DNA of 49,232 nt, taken from the NCBI GenBank assembly GCA_035519475.1, contig DATIWI010000162.1:1-49232 (forward strand). The letters are read 5' to 3'. This DNA is from Fen-1467 sp035519475 (lineage in GTDB: Bacteria > Verrucomicrobiota > Verrucomicrobiia > Opitutales > Opitutaceae). The notes under the pieces are model-generated. The model did not search any database. It worked only from the letters and a program-made list of their open reading frames with translations, and was not told the DNA's origin. Shown piece after piece: positions 16,839 to 24,871 of the stretch. Position 1 is the first letter of the stretch, and each line of letters begins with the position of its first letter. Both the position numbers and the translations under genes were made by a program.

Positions 16839-18164
16839 TCAGTGGCCGGCCGCCGTGCCGCTCTGCGTGCCAGTCGTCGCGCCAGTTGCCGGCGGACCGG
16901 GCGGGCGCCGCCCGGACGACTCCAACGAGCGCAGCCACGTCCCGCCGGCCGTCTGCTTGTAGGCATCGGCGCCCGCGGGCGTCAACAAGGCGGCCAACTG
17001 TTGATTGGCCTGGGAAGTCAGATTCTGCAGCGCCTGCTGCCGCTGCTCAGGCACCAGCCCGCGGTCCGCCCGGATGGCGCTGATCTGCTGCTGCATGCTC
17101 TGCTCAAGGGTCCAGGTCGCGCTCGCATTCTGCGGCGGCAGCTGCAGCGTGCTGGCAATCCGGCTCGCCGCCATGAAACCATTGTCAGTGGTCTGGCGGT
17201 ACTCTTGGTACCGCTGATCCCCGAGCAAGCCCTTGATCTGGTTCTGCAATTGCTGCTGGTCTGCCTGGCGCTGGCGCAGCTGCTCCGGGGATGAAAACCC
17301 CATCAGCATCGGGTTGTGCGTTTCGTCAAACTGGCTCTGCAGGTCGTAGATGGCCAGGAATTCCTGCTCCGTCGGGTTGAAATAGGTCAGCTGATTGCGC
17401 AGGCGCTGCGCTGTATTCGAACTCCGCAGGTCGTATTGGCGCAGCTCGTCGGCGGACAACACGGTGGCCAGATCGTCGTGCTGCTCCTTGTCGAGCAGGG
17501 CCAGCTTCTCTCGATCCCACGGCAGCATGGCCGCTCCGCCGCCCGCCTCGCCGATGATCTGGGCGCGAAGATCATTGTAGTCCTGTTGAATGCGCTGGAC
17601 CGCATCGATCTTGTCCGCGGCCAGCTCGCCATACATCCGTTTCTGGTAGAGGCGGCTCAGTTCGGACGTCGCGGAATCGGGCCCGAGCAGCTGCTTCAGC
17701 GTCTCCTGTTCCTCGCGGGCGAGCTGGCGGAGAGCAGACATCTGCGGACTCGCATAGAAGGACGCCATCGAGCCGGGCCGCCAATAGGGGACCTCCGGCT
17801 CGTCACCCATGATCTGTCGTCGGCGCGCCGCGAATTGCTCGTGGAGCATGGCGGCAACGACGGCGCGGATGACCTCCGGTGGGAACCCGGCGGCCCGCAG
17901 GTTGGCGACCAGGGTCTTCAAGTCATCCGACTGCAATCTGCGCCAGGCGTCGGCCACCCGGACTTCGGTGCCGGCGGACACCGCCGCGGCGTCCGCCCCG
18001 CCCGCCGGCGCGGTCATACCGCCGGCCGCTGATCCGCGGTTTGCCGCCGCGGGCATCCCGCCCGCAGAACGGGGCACACCCTTGCCCGGCGCCACCACGA
18101 TCACCGCGATTGCCAGCGCCGCCGCCAAGGACAGACCCACGAGAATCACGAGGGCACGGTTCAT
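16839..18164 (-). CDS. membrane-anchored helical protein, unknown
   Basis: 441 residues from ATG 18164, with AGGA placed well upstream as ribosome-binding site. One N-terminal membrane segment (ALVILVGLSLAAALAIAVIVV) is followed by a Gly/Ala/Pro linker, then a long, mostly helical and Gln-rich domain: WRRLQSDDLKTLVANLRAAG, FPPEVIRAVVAAMLHEQFAAR, REEQETLKQLLGPDS, NPTEQEFLAIYDLQSQFDE, and a C-terminal Gly/Thr/Pro-rich tail. It presumably faces the periplasm. I do not recognise a named family. It ends 4 bp from the converging helicase gene. Confidence 0.75.
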   Translation of the reverse strand: MNRALVILVGLSLAAALAIAVIVVAPGKGVPRSAGGMPAAANRGSAAGGMTAPAGGADAAAVSAGTEVRVADAWRRLQSDDLKTLVANLRAAGFPPEVIRAVVAAMLHEQFAARRRQIMGDEPEVPYWRPGSMASFYASPQMSALRQLAREEQETLKQLLGPDSATSELSRLYQKRMYGELAADKIDAVQRIQQDYNDLRAQIIGEAGGGAAMLPWDREKLALLDKEQHDDLATVLSADELRQYDLRSSNTAQRLRNQLTYFNPTEQEFLAIYDLQSQFDETHNPMLMGFSSPEQLRQRQADQQQLQNQIKGLLGDQRYQEYRQTTDNGFMAASRIASTLQLPPQNASATWTLEQSMQQQISAIRADRGLVPEQRQQALQNLTSQANQQLAALLTPAGADAYKQTAGGTWLRSLESSGRRPPGPPATGATTGTQSGTAAGH

Positions 18165-18467
18165 TGAAGATCCTGGAAAATCCAGCCTCCCAGATTGGAC
18201 CTCCAACCGCCGCTGGCAAGGCCGTTCCCGATCACTGCGACCGCCACAGTCAGGAAAGACTCGATTGCCCCACCGGGTCATCGGAACGACATCGCCTCCA
18301 CCGGAAAACGCCGAGCGCGGACCGCGCCCGGGCGCGGCATCGCCCGCGATCGCGGGGCGGACCGGCGCGGCCGGCCCGGCCTCTCGCGCCCGCGGTCGCT
18401 CCAAGCGCCGCGGCGCGCGGGGTTTTCGCTTTACCGGGCCGTCCGTCCCCGCCACAACGATGGTTTC
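18165..18467. other. 303-bp divergent intergenic region before pyrR
   Basis: Separates the minus-strand membrane protein from the pyr genes. Two perfect palindromes lie close together: CCGCGCCCGGGCGCGG (18322-18337) and CCCGCGATCGCGGG (18343-18356). They could be leader hairpins or protein sites for pyr control, since the next gene is pyrR. I see no T-run terminator. Alternatively they are GC-rich chance palindromes. Confidence 0.4.
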
Positions 18468-19025
18468 GTGGCCACACCGAACCGCATCGGCTCCGAGGAG
18501 ATCCAACGCGCGATTCAGCAGCTGGCCGCCGCCATCGCCCGCCGCCACGATGCCTCCCCGCTCGTCCTGCTCGGCATCGCCAACGGCGGCATTGTCCTGG
18601 CCCGCCGTCTCGCGGCAGCGCTCGGCGGCGCGCCCTGCGGCGTGATCGATATCTCGTTTCACCGCGATGATTTCGGGCGCAACCCCATTCCCAAGGAGTT
18701 CGCCCCCACGCAGATTCCGGTCGATGTCAGCGGCGCCACCGTCGTGCTGGTCGACGACGTCCTGTTTTCCGGCCGGACCGTGAAAGCCGCCCTCGACGAA
18801 TTGTTCGACCAAGGCCGGCCGGCCCGGGTCGAACTGGCGGTGCTGGTGGACCGCGGCGGCCGCCGGCTGCCGATCGCGGCCGACTATTGCGGGATGCCGC
18901 TCGCCGCCGGCGACACCGAAAGGGTCTCCGTCTTCCTCGACGCCGGCGACCCGGCCAACGATAGCATCCGTGTCCTCCCCTCCGAGCAGGCCTCCGCCCC
19001 ACCCGCAGCCGGCCGCTCCGGCTGA
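18468..19025 (+). CDS. pyrR: PyrR-type phosphoribosyltransferase / pyr regulator
   Basis: 185 residues from GTG 18468, matching the usual PyrR length. The frame is open upstream, but that part is low-complexity. The PRPP-binding loop is VVLVDDVLFSGRTVKAAL. ISFHRDDFGRNP and the C-terminal AVLVDRGGRRLPIAADYCG match the family's ITLYRDD and VLVDRGHRELPIRADYVG elements. PyrR proteins are uracil phosphoribosyltransferases that in many bacteria bind pyr mRNA to attenuate it. It is followed 38 bp later by pyrB, and the pyrR-pyrB-pyrC order is a classic pyrimidine operon start. Whether it regulates here depends on an RNA site that I cannot confirm. Confidence 0.93.
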   Translation: MATPNRIGSEEIQRAIQQLAAAIARRHDASPLVLLGIANGGIVLARRLAAALGGAPCGVIDISFHRDDFGRNPIPKEFAPTQIPVDVSGATVVLVDDVLFSGRTVKAALDELFDQGRPARVELAVLVDRGGRRLPIAADYCGMPLAAGDTERVSVFLDAGDPANDSIRVLPSEQASAPPAAGRSG

Positions 19026-19063
19026 ATGCCGTTCATCCTACGCAACCCCAGCCCACCATCCCA

Positions 19064-20008
19064 GTGCCCTGGAACCGCCGCAACCTGATTGCCATCGAGG
19101 AGCTGAGCCGCGCCGAGATTGACCAGATCCACGCGACCACGACCGCCTTCAAGAAGATCCTCCAGCGCAGCATGAAGAAGGTGCCCGCGCTTCGCGGCAA
19201 AACGATCGTCAACCTCTTCTTCGAGCCGAGCACCCGCACCCGCATCGCCTTCGAGATGGCGGCCAAGCGCCTGAGCGCCGATGTCGTCTCGTTCGACGCC
19301 GCCTCCTCCAGCACCACCAAGGGCGAGACGCTGCGCGACACCGCGCAGAACATCCAGGCGCTCAACGCCGACCTGATCGTGCTGCGCCATTCCGCCGCCG
19401 GCTCGCCGCTCTATCTCAGCCGGCTGCTCAACATTCCCGTCATTAGCGCGGGTGACGGGGCCCACGAGCACCCCACCCAGGCACTGCTCGACACGTTCAC
19501 CATGAAGGAGCACCTCGGCACGCTCAAGGGGCGCCGGGTCGTCATCCTGGGCGACGTGCTCTTCAGCCGCGTGGCGCGCTCCAACATCTGGGCGCTCACC
19601 AAACTGGAGGCGGACGTCACGCTGGTCGGCCCCTCCACGCTCGTCCCGCACTGGTTCACCCACCTCGGCGTGAAGGTTTCCCACGATCTCAAGTCCGCCC
19701 TCGCCGACGCCGAGGTCGTCATGCTGCTGCGCATCCAGCACGAGCGCCAGACGTCCAGCCACTTTCCCTCCCTCGGCGAGTACACCAGCATGTTCGGCCT
19801 GAACAAGACGCGGGCCTCCTGGCTCCATCCCAAAGCCATCATCATGCACCCGGGCCCGATCAACCGCGGCGTCGAGATCGACAGTGAACTCGCCGATTCC
19901 CGCCGCAGCGTCATCCTCGAACAGGTCCACAACGGCATCGCCGTCCGCATGGCCGCCCTTTACCTCTGCGCCGGCGGCCAGCCCGAACACGTCCTCGCGG
20001 CCGGCTGA
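19064..20008 (+). CDS. pyrB: aspartate carbamoyltransferase catalytic subunit
   Basis: 314 residues from GTG 19064. Catalyses carbamoyl phosphate + aspartate to N-carbamoyl-aspartate, the committed step of pyrimidine synthesis. The carbamoyl-phosphate loop FFEPSTRTR lies at residues 52-60; KGETLRDT supplies the inter-subunit Lys; HEHPTQALLD near 134-143 is the HPxQ motif; MLLRIQHER and HPGPINRGVEI match the aspartate side. No pyrI regulatory subunit is seen, so it resembles the simple trimer class that often pairs with a class I dihydroorotase, encoded 32 bp downstream. Confidence 0.97.
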   Translation: MPWNRRNLIAIEELSRAEIDQIHATTTAFKKILQRSMKKVPALRGKTIVNLFFEPSTRTRIAFEMAAKRLSADVVSFDAASSSTTKGETLRDTAQNIQALNADLIVLRHSAAGSPLYLSRLLNIPVISAGDGAHEHPTQALLDTFTMKEHLGTLKGRRVVILGDVLFSRVARSNIWALTKLEADVTLVGPSTLVPHWFTHLGVKVSHDLKSALADAEVVMLLRIQHERQTSSHFPSLGEYTSMFGLNKTRASWLHPKAIIMHPGPINRGVEIDSELADSRRSVILEQVHNGIAVRMAALYLCAGGQPEHVLAAG

Positions 20009-20040
20009 CTGCCCTAAGTCCTATCGGTCCAATTCGACCC

Positions 20041-21333
20041 ATGTCCTTCCTCTGGATCACCAACGCCCGCATCGTCGATCCCGCGGCCGGGCGCGACGCC
20101 CCCGGCGACCTGTTCATCGCCGAGGGCCGGATTGTGGCCGGCCTGGCCGCCGACCAAAAGAAGGCGGCCCGCAAGGTCGACGCCCGCGGCCTTGTCGCCT
20201 GCCCCGGCCTGGTGGATATTCACGTGCACCTCCGCGAGCCCGGCCAGACGCACAAGGAAACAATCCAGACGGGTTCGTGGGCGGCGGCGGCCGGCGGCTT
20301 CACCACTCTCGTGTGCATGCCGAACACCAGCCCGGTCGCCGACACGGCCGGCACCATCGAGTACATTCACAACGCCATCGAACGCGGCGCCGTGGTGCAC
20401 GTCCACCCGACGGGCTGCATCACCGTCGGCCAGAAGGGCGAGCAGCTCGCGCCCACCGGCTCGCTCAAGCGCGCCGGCGTCGTCGCCATCACGGACGACG
20501 GTCACTGCGTGCAGAACAACGAGATCATGCGCCGCGCCGTGGAATATGCGAAGATGTTCGACCTGCCGATCCTCGACCACTGCCAGGACGAGGCCATGAC
20601 CCAGAACGCGGCGATGAACGAGGGAGTCATGTCCACCCGCCTCGGCCTGCGGGGCTGGCCCCACGCGGCCGAGGACGTGATCGTCGCGCGCAACGTCATC
20701 CTCTCCACCTACACCGGCGCGCACATCCATCTGCAGCACCTGTCTTCGAAATACTCGGTCGACATCGTCCGCCGCGCCAAGGGCCGCGGGGTGCGGGTCA
20801 CCGCCGAGGCGACGCCGCACCACCTCGCGCTGACCGACGCCGCCCTCGCCGGCTACGACCCCAACTTCAAGATGAATCCGCCGGTGCGCACCGAGGAGGA
20901 CCGCCGGGCGCTCGTCGAGGGCCTGCGGGACGGCACGATCGACTGCGTGGCCACGGATCACGCGCCGCACACCGATTACGAGAAGGACAAGGAGTTCGAT
21001 TACGCGCCGTTCGGGGTCATCGGCCTCGAGACGGCCCTGCCGGTCGTGCTCGACGTATTGCTGCGTCAGGGCGGATTCTCCCTGACCGAGGTCGTCGCGC
21101 TGATGACCCACAAGCCCGCGCGGCTGCTCCGGCTGGCCGGCGGCACTCTCGCGGAGGGGGCGGTGGCGGACGTCACCCTCTTCGACCCCGACGAGAAATG
21201 GCTCTACGACGCCAAGAAGGGCTTCAGCAAGTCGGGCAATTCTCCCTGGCAGGGCCGGAGGTTGACCGGCCGGGTCAAGACCACGATCGTTTCCGGCCGC
21301 GTCGTGTTCGACGGCGAAAAAATCACGGGATAG
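20041..21333 (+). CDS. pyrC: dihydroorotase, class I
   Basis: 430 residues from ATG 20041. Amidohydrolase that closes carbamoyl-aspartate to dihydroorotate. Zinc-site motif DIHVHLREPGQTHKE (His 61, His 63), then ITDDGHCVQ (the Asp bridging the metals in class I enzymes), ILDHCQDEAM, HIHLQHLSSKYSVDIV, and CVATDHAPHTDYEK with the catalytic Asp. All metal ligands appear intact, so it is a catalytic dihydroorotase rather than an inactive pyrC-like partner. A C-terminal strand region (TGRVKTTIVSGRVVFDG) closes the amidohydrolase composite fold. It is the third gene of the pyr group. Confidence 0.97.
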   Translation: MSFLWITNARIVDPAAGRDAPGDLFIAEGRIVAGLAADQKKAARKVDARGLVACPGLVDIHVHLREPGQTHKETIQTGSWAAAAGGFTTLVCMPNTSPVADTAGTIEYIHNAIERGAVVHVHPTGCITVGQKGEQLAPTGSLKRAGVVAITDDGHCVQNNEIMRRAVEYAKMFDLPILDHCQDEAMTQNAAMNEGVMSTRLGLRGWPHAAEDVIVARNVILSTYTGAHIHLQHLSSKYSVDIVRRAKGRGVRVTAEATPHHLALTDAALAGYDPNFKMNPPVRTEEDRRALVEGLRDGTIDCVATDHAPHTDYEKDKEFDYAPFGVIGLETALPVVLDVLLRQGGFSLTEVVALMTHKPARLLRLAGGTLAEGAVADVTLFDPDEKWLYDAKKGFSKSGNSPWQGRRLTGRVKTTIVSGRVVFDGEKITG

Positions 21334-21339
21334 CGAAGA

Positions 21340-22140
21340 TTGCCGCGACCCGTGAATCGACGCGTCCGCCGCATCCTCTGCCTCTCCGCCGGGCGCTGGC
21401 CGCTGGCGACGCTGACGCTCGTCGTCGCGGGCTCCGTGCGGGCCGCGCCAGCGCCGGATGAGGCGCCGCGCCTGCTTTCCACCACCGGCGGCGGGACCCA
21501 GTGGCGCAACCTGGCGGACCTGCAGAAGGCGGCGGCCGATCACCCCGCGGCCTGTTTTCAGCTCGGGCTCCGCTACGAGACCGGTGAGGGGGTGCCGCAG
21601 GATTACGCGCAAGCGCGTGCGTTCTATGAAAAGGCGGCGGCGGGCGGCGAGGCGGTCGCGATCTACCGTTTGGGCCGGCTCAGCCTGGACGGGCTGGGCG
21701 GGGAGCCCGATGCGGACCGGGCGTTTCAATGCTACCGGGTGGCGGCCTACGCCGACGTTCCGCTGGCCCAGTACAATCTGGGCGCCATGCTGGTGAGTGC
21801 GCGTGGGGTCAGCCGCGATTACGTCGAGGGCCTGGCCTGGCTCATCCTCGCGACCCGGAACCATGTCGAGGGTGACGGCGAGCAACGCGCGCGCGCCCAC
21901 CTGGCGCAGCAGCCCCGGACCATCGCCGCCGCCGAAAAGCGCGCGGATGAACTGGCAAAAGAGGTGGCCGCCCGCCGGGGCACCAAGCCGCCTTGGCCGC
22001 TGCCGGCGGGTGACACCGTGGTGCCACCCGCCCCAAAACCGGCGCCCACGGTCGAAAAACCGAAATTCGAACCACCCAAGGTCGAACCGCCCAAGTTTGA
22101 ACCCCCGCCGATGCCGCCACCGGGCACCGCGCCGCCGTGA
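21340..22140 (+). CDS. Sel1-repeat exported protein
   Basis: 266 residues from TTG 21340; GTG 21352 is an equally possible start. The N-terminal hydrophobic stretch ending VVAGSVRAAP suggests a signal peptide. Sel1-like repeats follow: ACFQLGLRYETGEGVPQDY..A..FYEKAA, AIYRLGRLSLDGLGGEPD..RAFQCYRVAA, and AQYNLGAMLVSARGVSRDY..GLAWLILA. The C-terminal 60 residues are a Pro-rich linker with a repeated VEKPKFEPP / VEPPKFEPP unit, usual in periplasm-spanning or surface proteins. Sel1 proteins act as protein-binding scaffolds; the partner is unknown. It begins 6-18 bp after pyrC, so it may be cotranscribed with the pyr genes without functional relation. Confidence 0.82.
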   Translation: MPRPVNRRVRRILCLSAGRWPLATLTLVVAGSVRAAPAPDEAPRLLSTTGGGTQWRNLADLQKAAADHPAACFQLGLRYETGEGVPQDYAQARAFYEKAAAGGEAVAIYRLGRLSLDGLGGEPDADRAFQCYRVAAYADVPLAQYNLGAMLVSARGVSRDYVEGLAWLILATRNHVEGDGEQRARAHLAQQPRTIAAAEKRADELAKEVAARRGTKPPWPLPAGDTVVPPAPKPAPTVEKPKFEPPKVEPPKFEPPPMPPPGTAPP

Positions 22141-22236
22141 GCCTGTGGCGGGGACGCCGGCACCGCCTCCCGCGCCTTTCGGGTTGGTTTCGGCACGGGC
22201 ACCGCCATTCTGCCGTCCAGCAGAACCTCCGCGTCC

Positions 22237-23088
22237 ATGGCGTCCACCTTCGAACTGTCCATCGGCCTCATCGAATCCGCCCTCATTTTGGCCGGCTTGG
22301 GATGCGTGATCTGGCTTTTCTTCAGCGCCGGCGGCCGGGCCCTGCGCGCCCAACCCGCCGCCCTGCCCGCCTGGAACATCGCAGTGAGCGAGTTCCTGTT
22401 CCTCTGCTGGCTCGTGCTGGCCCTGGGATTCTTTGGACAGGTTCTGTTGCGCGTCACGTTGGGGCCCGTGCTGCACCGCCAACCCGAAGGCGACACTCTC
22501 GAATTGATCCTCTACGGCTCCATGTTTCAATTCGGTGCCATTCTCGCCTGGGTCTGCGCGCGCTGGTTGGCGCGCCGGCGGAGCGGGGACACGGAGCCGG
22601 CGCGACCGGATTCGCCTCTCCTTGCCCCGCCCGCGATCTTCCGCGCCGCAGTCCTGACCTTTCTCACGGTGGTGCCCTTGGTCGGAGGCGTGGGCTTCTA
22701 TTGGCAAGCTCTGCTCGAGGCCGTCCACTTGCCCACCGAACGCCAGGAACTCGTCGATCTTTTTGTGGGCGCCAAGTCCCCCGTTTTGCTCGGCTTCATG
22801 GTGCTGCTGGCGCTGGTGATCGCCCCGATCAGCGAGGAACTCGTCTTCCGGGCCGGGGTTTTTCGCTTCCTGCGCACGCGGATGCCGCGCGGGGTGGCGT
22901 TCGTCGCCAGCGCCGGCCTCTTTGCGCTGTTTCACTTCAACTGGGTGAGCTTCCTGCCGCTGTTCATTCTCGGCGTTTTGTTCGCCGCCGCCTATGAACG
23001 CACCGGCCGCGTCGCCGTGCCCATGCTGGCTCACGCCCTGTTCAACCTGAACACCCTGCTGCTGGTGCTCAGCGGCGTCGGCAAATAG
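22237..23088 (+). CDS. CPBP-family intramembrane glutamic protease
   Basis: 283 residues from ATG 22237 with about eight hydrophobic segments. The CPBP (Abi/Rce1-like) motifs are present: ISEELVFRAGVFRFL (the EExxxR motif with the catalytic Glu pair) and, later, FALFHFNW (second-motif His), followed by AHALFNLN (third motif). These proteases act within the inner membrane; substrates are usually unknown, and bacterial members have been linked to bacteriocin self-immunity. It lies between the Sel1 protein and thiL on the same strand. Confidence 0.92.
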   Translation: MASTFELSIGLIESALILAGLGCVIWLFFSAGGRALRAQPAALPAWNIAVSEFLFLCWLVLALGFFGQVLLRVTLGPVLHRQPEGDTLELILYGSMFQFGAILAWVCARWLARRRSGDTEPARPDSPLLAPPAIFRAAVLTFLTVVPLVGGVGFYWQALLEAVHLPTERQELVDLFVGAKSPVLLGFMVLLALVIAPISEELVFRAGVFRFLRTRMPRGVAFVASAGLFALFHFNWVSFLPLFILGVLFAAAYERTGRVAVPMLAHALFNLNTLLLVLSGVGK

Positions 23089-23097
23089 CGACGGCCC

Positions 23098-23207
23098 TCC
23101 GCTCGGCTCCCCGTCACCCCCCGCTTCCCTCACCTCCACATTTCCTCAGTCCCCTGTTCCCTCGTACTCTCGTCCCCATCCTCCCTTTCCCCGGCCCGCC
23201 TGCCCCC
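23098..23207 (+). other. polypyrimidine tract upstream of thiL
   Basis: The 110 bases before the thiL start are roughly four-fifths C and T on the plus strand (for example CCCCCCGCTTCCCTCACCTC and CCATCCTCCCTTTCCCC). The skew stops at the GTG start. No ribosome-binding site can be seen, since purines are almost absent. Confidence 0.6.
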
Positions 23208-24164
23208 GTGCATCCCTTCTCCGCGCGCTTCCACGATTCGGTCTCAGCCTTGGGCGAGACGCGGCTGATCGCCTGCATCCGCCGCTGGCTGGGCGACGTC
23301 TCGCCGCCCCCGCCCTTTGGCATCGGCGATGACTGCGCCCTGCTCCCGCCGAACCGCCACGACCAGCTGATCACCACCGATCCGGTCATCTACGGCCGCC
23401 ATTTCGACGACGCGGTGTCGCCGCGCGCGGTCGGCGCCATGCTCCTCAAGCGCAACCTCAGCGACCTGGCGGCGATGGGCGCCCGTCCCACTGCCGCGGT
23501 CATCGCCCTCGCGCTGGATCCGCGCGTTCGCACGCGCTGGCTGGAATTGTTCTACCGCGGCCTCGCCGGCGCCGCGCGGCGCTTCGGCCTGCCGGTCGTC
23601 GGCGGCGACGTGGCGCAGGGAGACGGCTTCCTCGGCGCCTTCCTCACGCTCTGCGGCGAGGCGGCCGGGCCTCGCGTTGTGCCGCGGGCGGGTGCGCGGC
23701 GCGGCGACTGGATCTATGTCACGGGCACGCTGGGGGGCAGCCGGCTCGGCCACCATTGGCGGTTCACCCCGCGGCTCGCCGAGGGGGCCTGGCTCGCCCG
23801 CCGCGCGGCGGTGCGGGCGATGATGGATGTGAGTGACGGTCTGGCCAAGGATCTCCACGCGCTGGCGCCTCCGCGCACCGTGCCGGCCCTCCGCGCGGCC
23901 GCCATTCCCGTCAGCCCCGCCGCGCGCGCCTGCGCCCGCCGGACGGGGCGGGCGCCGCTCGCGCATGCCCTCGGCGACGGCGAGGACTATGAACTCGTCT
24001 TCGCCGTGGACCGCGGTGCGGACCGCGCCGGCCTGGAGCGCGCATGGCGCCGCGCCTTCCCGCGCCTGCGGCTCACCTGCATCGGCCGGTTCGTTTCTGC
24101 CGGAAAGTTCCCGCCCGATGCGCTGCGCCTGGAGGAGTTTCACGGCTATGAACACCTGCGCTGA
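23208..24164 (+). CDS. thiL: thiamine-monophosphate kinase
   Basis: 318 residues from GTG 23208. It phosphorylates thiamine monophosphate to the active cofactor thiamine diphosphate. Family motifs in order: GETRLIACIRRW, FGIGDDCALL (metal-binding Asp pair), TTDPVIYGRHF, LKRNLSDLAAMGARP, VGGDVAQG, MMDVSDGLAKDL and GDGEDYELVF. Length and motif order are normal. No visible ribosome-binding site precedes the GTG because the upstream region is pyrimidine-rich; a leaderless or unusual initiation is possible. The next gene, tsaE, is unrelated in function. Confidence 0.95.
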   Translation: MHPFSARFHDSVSALGETRLIACIRRWLGDVSPPPPFGIGDDCALLPPNRHDQLITTDPVIYGRHFDDAVSPRAVGAMLLKRNLSDLAAMGARPTAAVIALALDPRVRTRWLELFYRGLAGAARRFGLPVVGGDVAQGDGFLGAFLTLCGEAAGPRVVPRAGARRGDWIYVTGTLGGSRLGHHWRFTPRLAEGAWLARRAAVRAMMDVSDGLAKDLHALAPPRTVPALRAAAIPVSPAARACARRTGRAPLAHALGDGEDYELVFAVDRGADRAGLERAWRRAFPRLRLTCIGRFVSAGKFPPDALRLEEFHGYEHLR

Positions 24165-24230
24165 CTGCCGGCCGGCGCGCCGTGCCATCGTTCGCGACCC
24201 GATCGGCGGCCTGCCCATGTCGGGGGTAGC

Positions 24231-24255
24231 CGTTGTCACGTATTACGTGACAACG
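24231..24255. repeat. palindrome TGTCACGTATTACGTGACA, copy 1
   Basis: A 25-bp perfect inverted repeat: 12-bp arms CGTTGTCACGTA / TACGTGACAACG around a single central T. It is 67 bp after thiL. A second copy lies 55 bp further on. Confidence 0.85.
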
Positions 24256-24285
24256 CCCCGGGCGCCCGCGGCAGGCATCGGAATC

Positions 24286-24310
24286 GTTTTTCACGTATTA
24301 CGTGACAAAC
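24286..24310. repeat. palindrome TCACGTATTACGTGA, copy 2
   Basis: Same 15-bp core as copy 1 (24291-24305) with outer arms GTTT / AAAC that pair with each other, though they differ from the outer arms of copy 1. One mismatch (T with C) sits between core and arms. It ends 50 bp before the tsaE start. Confidence 0.85.
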
Positions 24311-24359
24311 TGGCGGAAGCCTTCCTGCGCTTCCCGGCAACCCCTTGAAATTGCACCGC

Positions 24360-24836
24360 ATGAAGGTGATCGCGGAACTCCGTGCCGGCGTCGTCACGCT
24401 GTCCGCCGTGGAGACGCGCCGTCTGGGCGCCCGGCTCGCGGCGGCGCTGGCCGCCGATGTGACCCTCGCCCTGCACGGGGATCTCGGCGTCGGCAAGACC
24501 ACGTTCGTGCAGGGTCTGGCCCAGGGATTCGGCATCGCGGATCCCGTCACCAGCCCCACCTTCAACATCCTTCATCTCTACCGCGGCGCGCCGGAGGCCC
24601 GGCGGGGCCAGCGGAGCCTGCCGCGCCGCGGCGGACGCTCGCTGGTGCACCTCGACGCCTATCGCCTCGAAAATGCCCACCAGGTCGCCGAGCTGATGCT
24701 CGAGGATTTCCTCGTCTCACCCTATTGCCTCGCCGTCGAGTGGCCCGACCGCATCGCGGCGTGGCTGCCTGCCGACACGCTGCACCTTACCCTGGGGATC
24801 GAGGCGCCGGGGCGGCACCGGGTAGCACTGCAATAG
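24360..24836 (+). CDS. tsaE: tRNA t6A synthesis ATPase TsaE
   Basis: 158 residues from ATG 24360 (a TTG at 24345 is possible). ATPase partner of TsaB/TsaD in making the t6A37 modification of ANN-decoding tRNAs. Walker A is GDLGVGKTTF; VTSPTFNILHLYRG and LVHLDAYRLE are the switch-type motifs; AVEWPDRI matches the family's VEWPER element. Compared with the usual order (TSPTF..l..Y, short gap, HlDxYR), a stretch of about 14 residues (PEARRGQRSLPRRG) is inserted before the Asp motif. tsaB and tsaD are not in the window. Confidence 0.93.
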   Translation: MKVIAELRAGVVTLSAVETRRLGARLAAALAADVTLALHGDLGVGKTTFVQGLAQGFGIADPVTSPTFNILHLYRGAPEARRGQRSLPRRGGRSLVHLDAYRLENAHQVAELMLEDFLVSPYCLAVEWPDRIAAWLPADTLHLTLGIEAPGRHRVALQ

Positions 24837-24871
24837 CCGGGCGCGCGTCGCCCACGATCAAGTCCGGAGTC

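Noticed and set aside
20014..23139. A 1041-codon open frame on the minus strand
   Set aside because: It lies opposite pyrC, the Sel1 gene and the CPBP gene, which all carry diagnostic motifs. Its translation is Gly/Arg/His/Gln-rich without any domain, as expected of the antisense of GC-rich genes.
23089..23207. TPP riboswitch before thiL
   Set aside because: No CUGAGA or ACCUGA-type thi-box elements are seen; the stretch is almost pure pyrimidine and only ~119 bp long.
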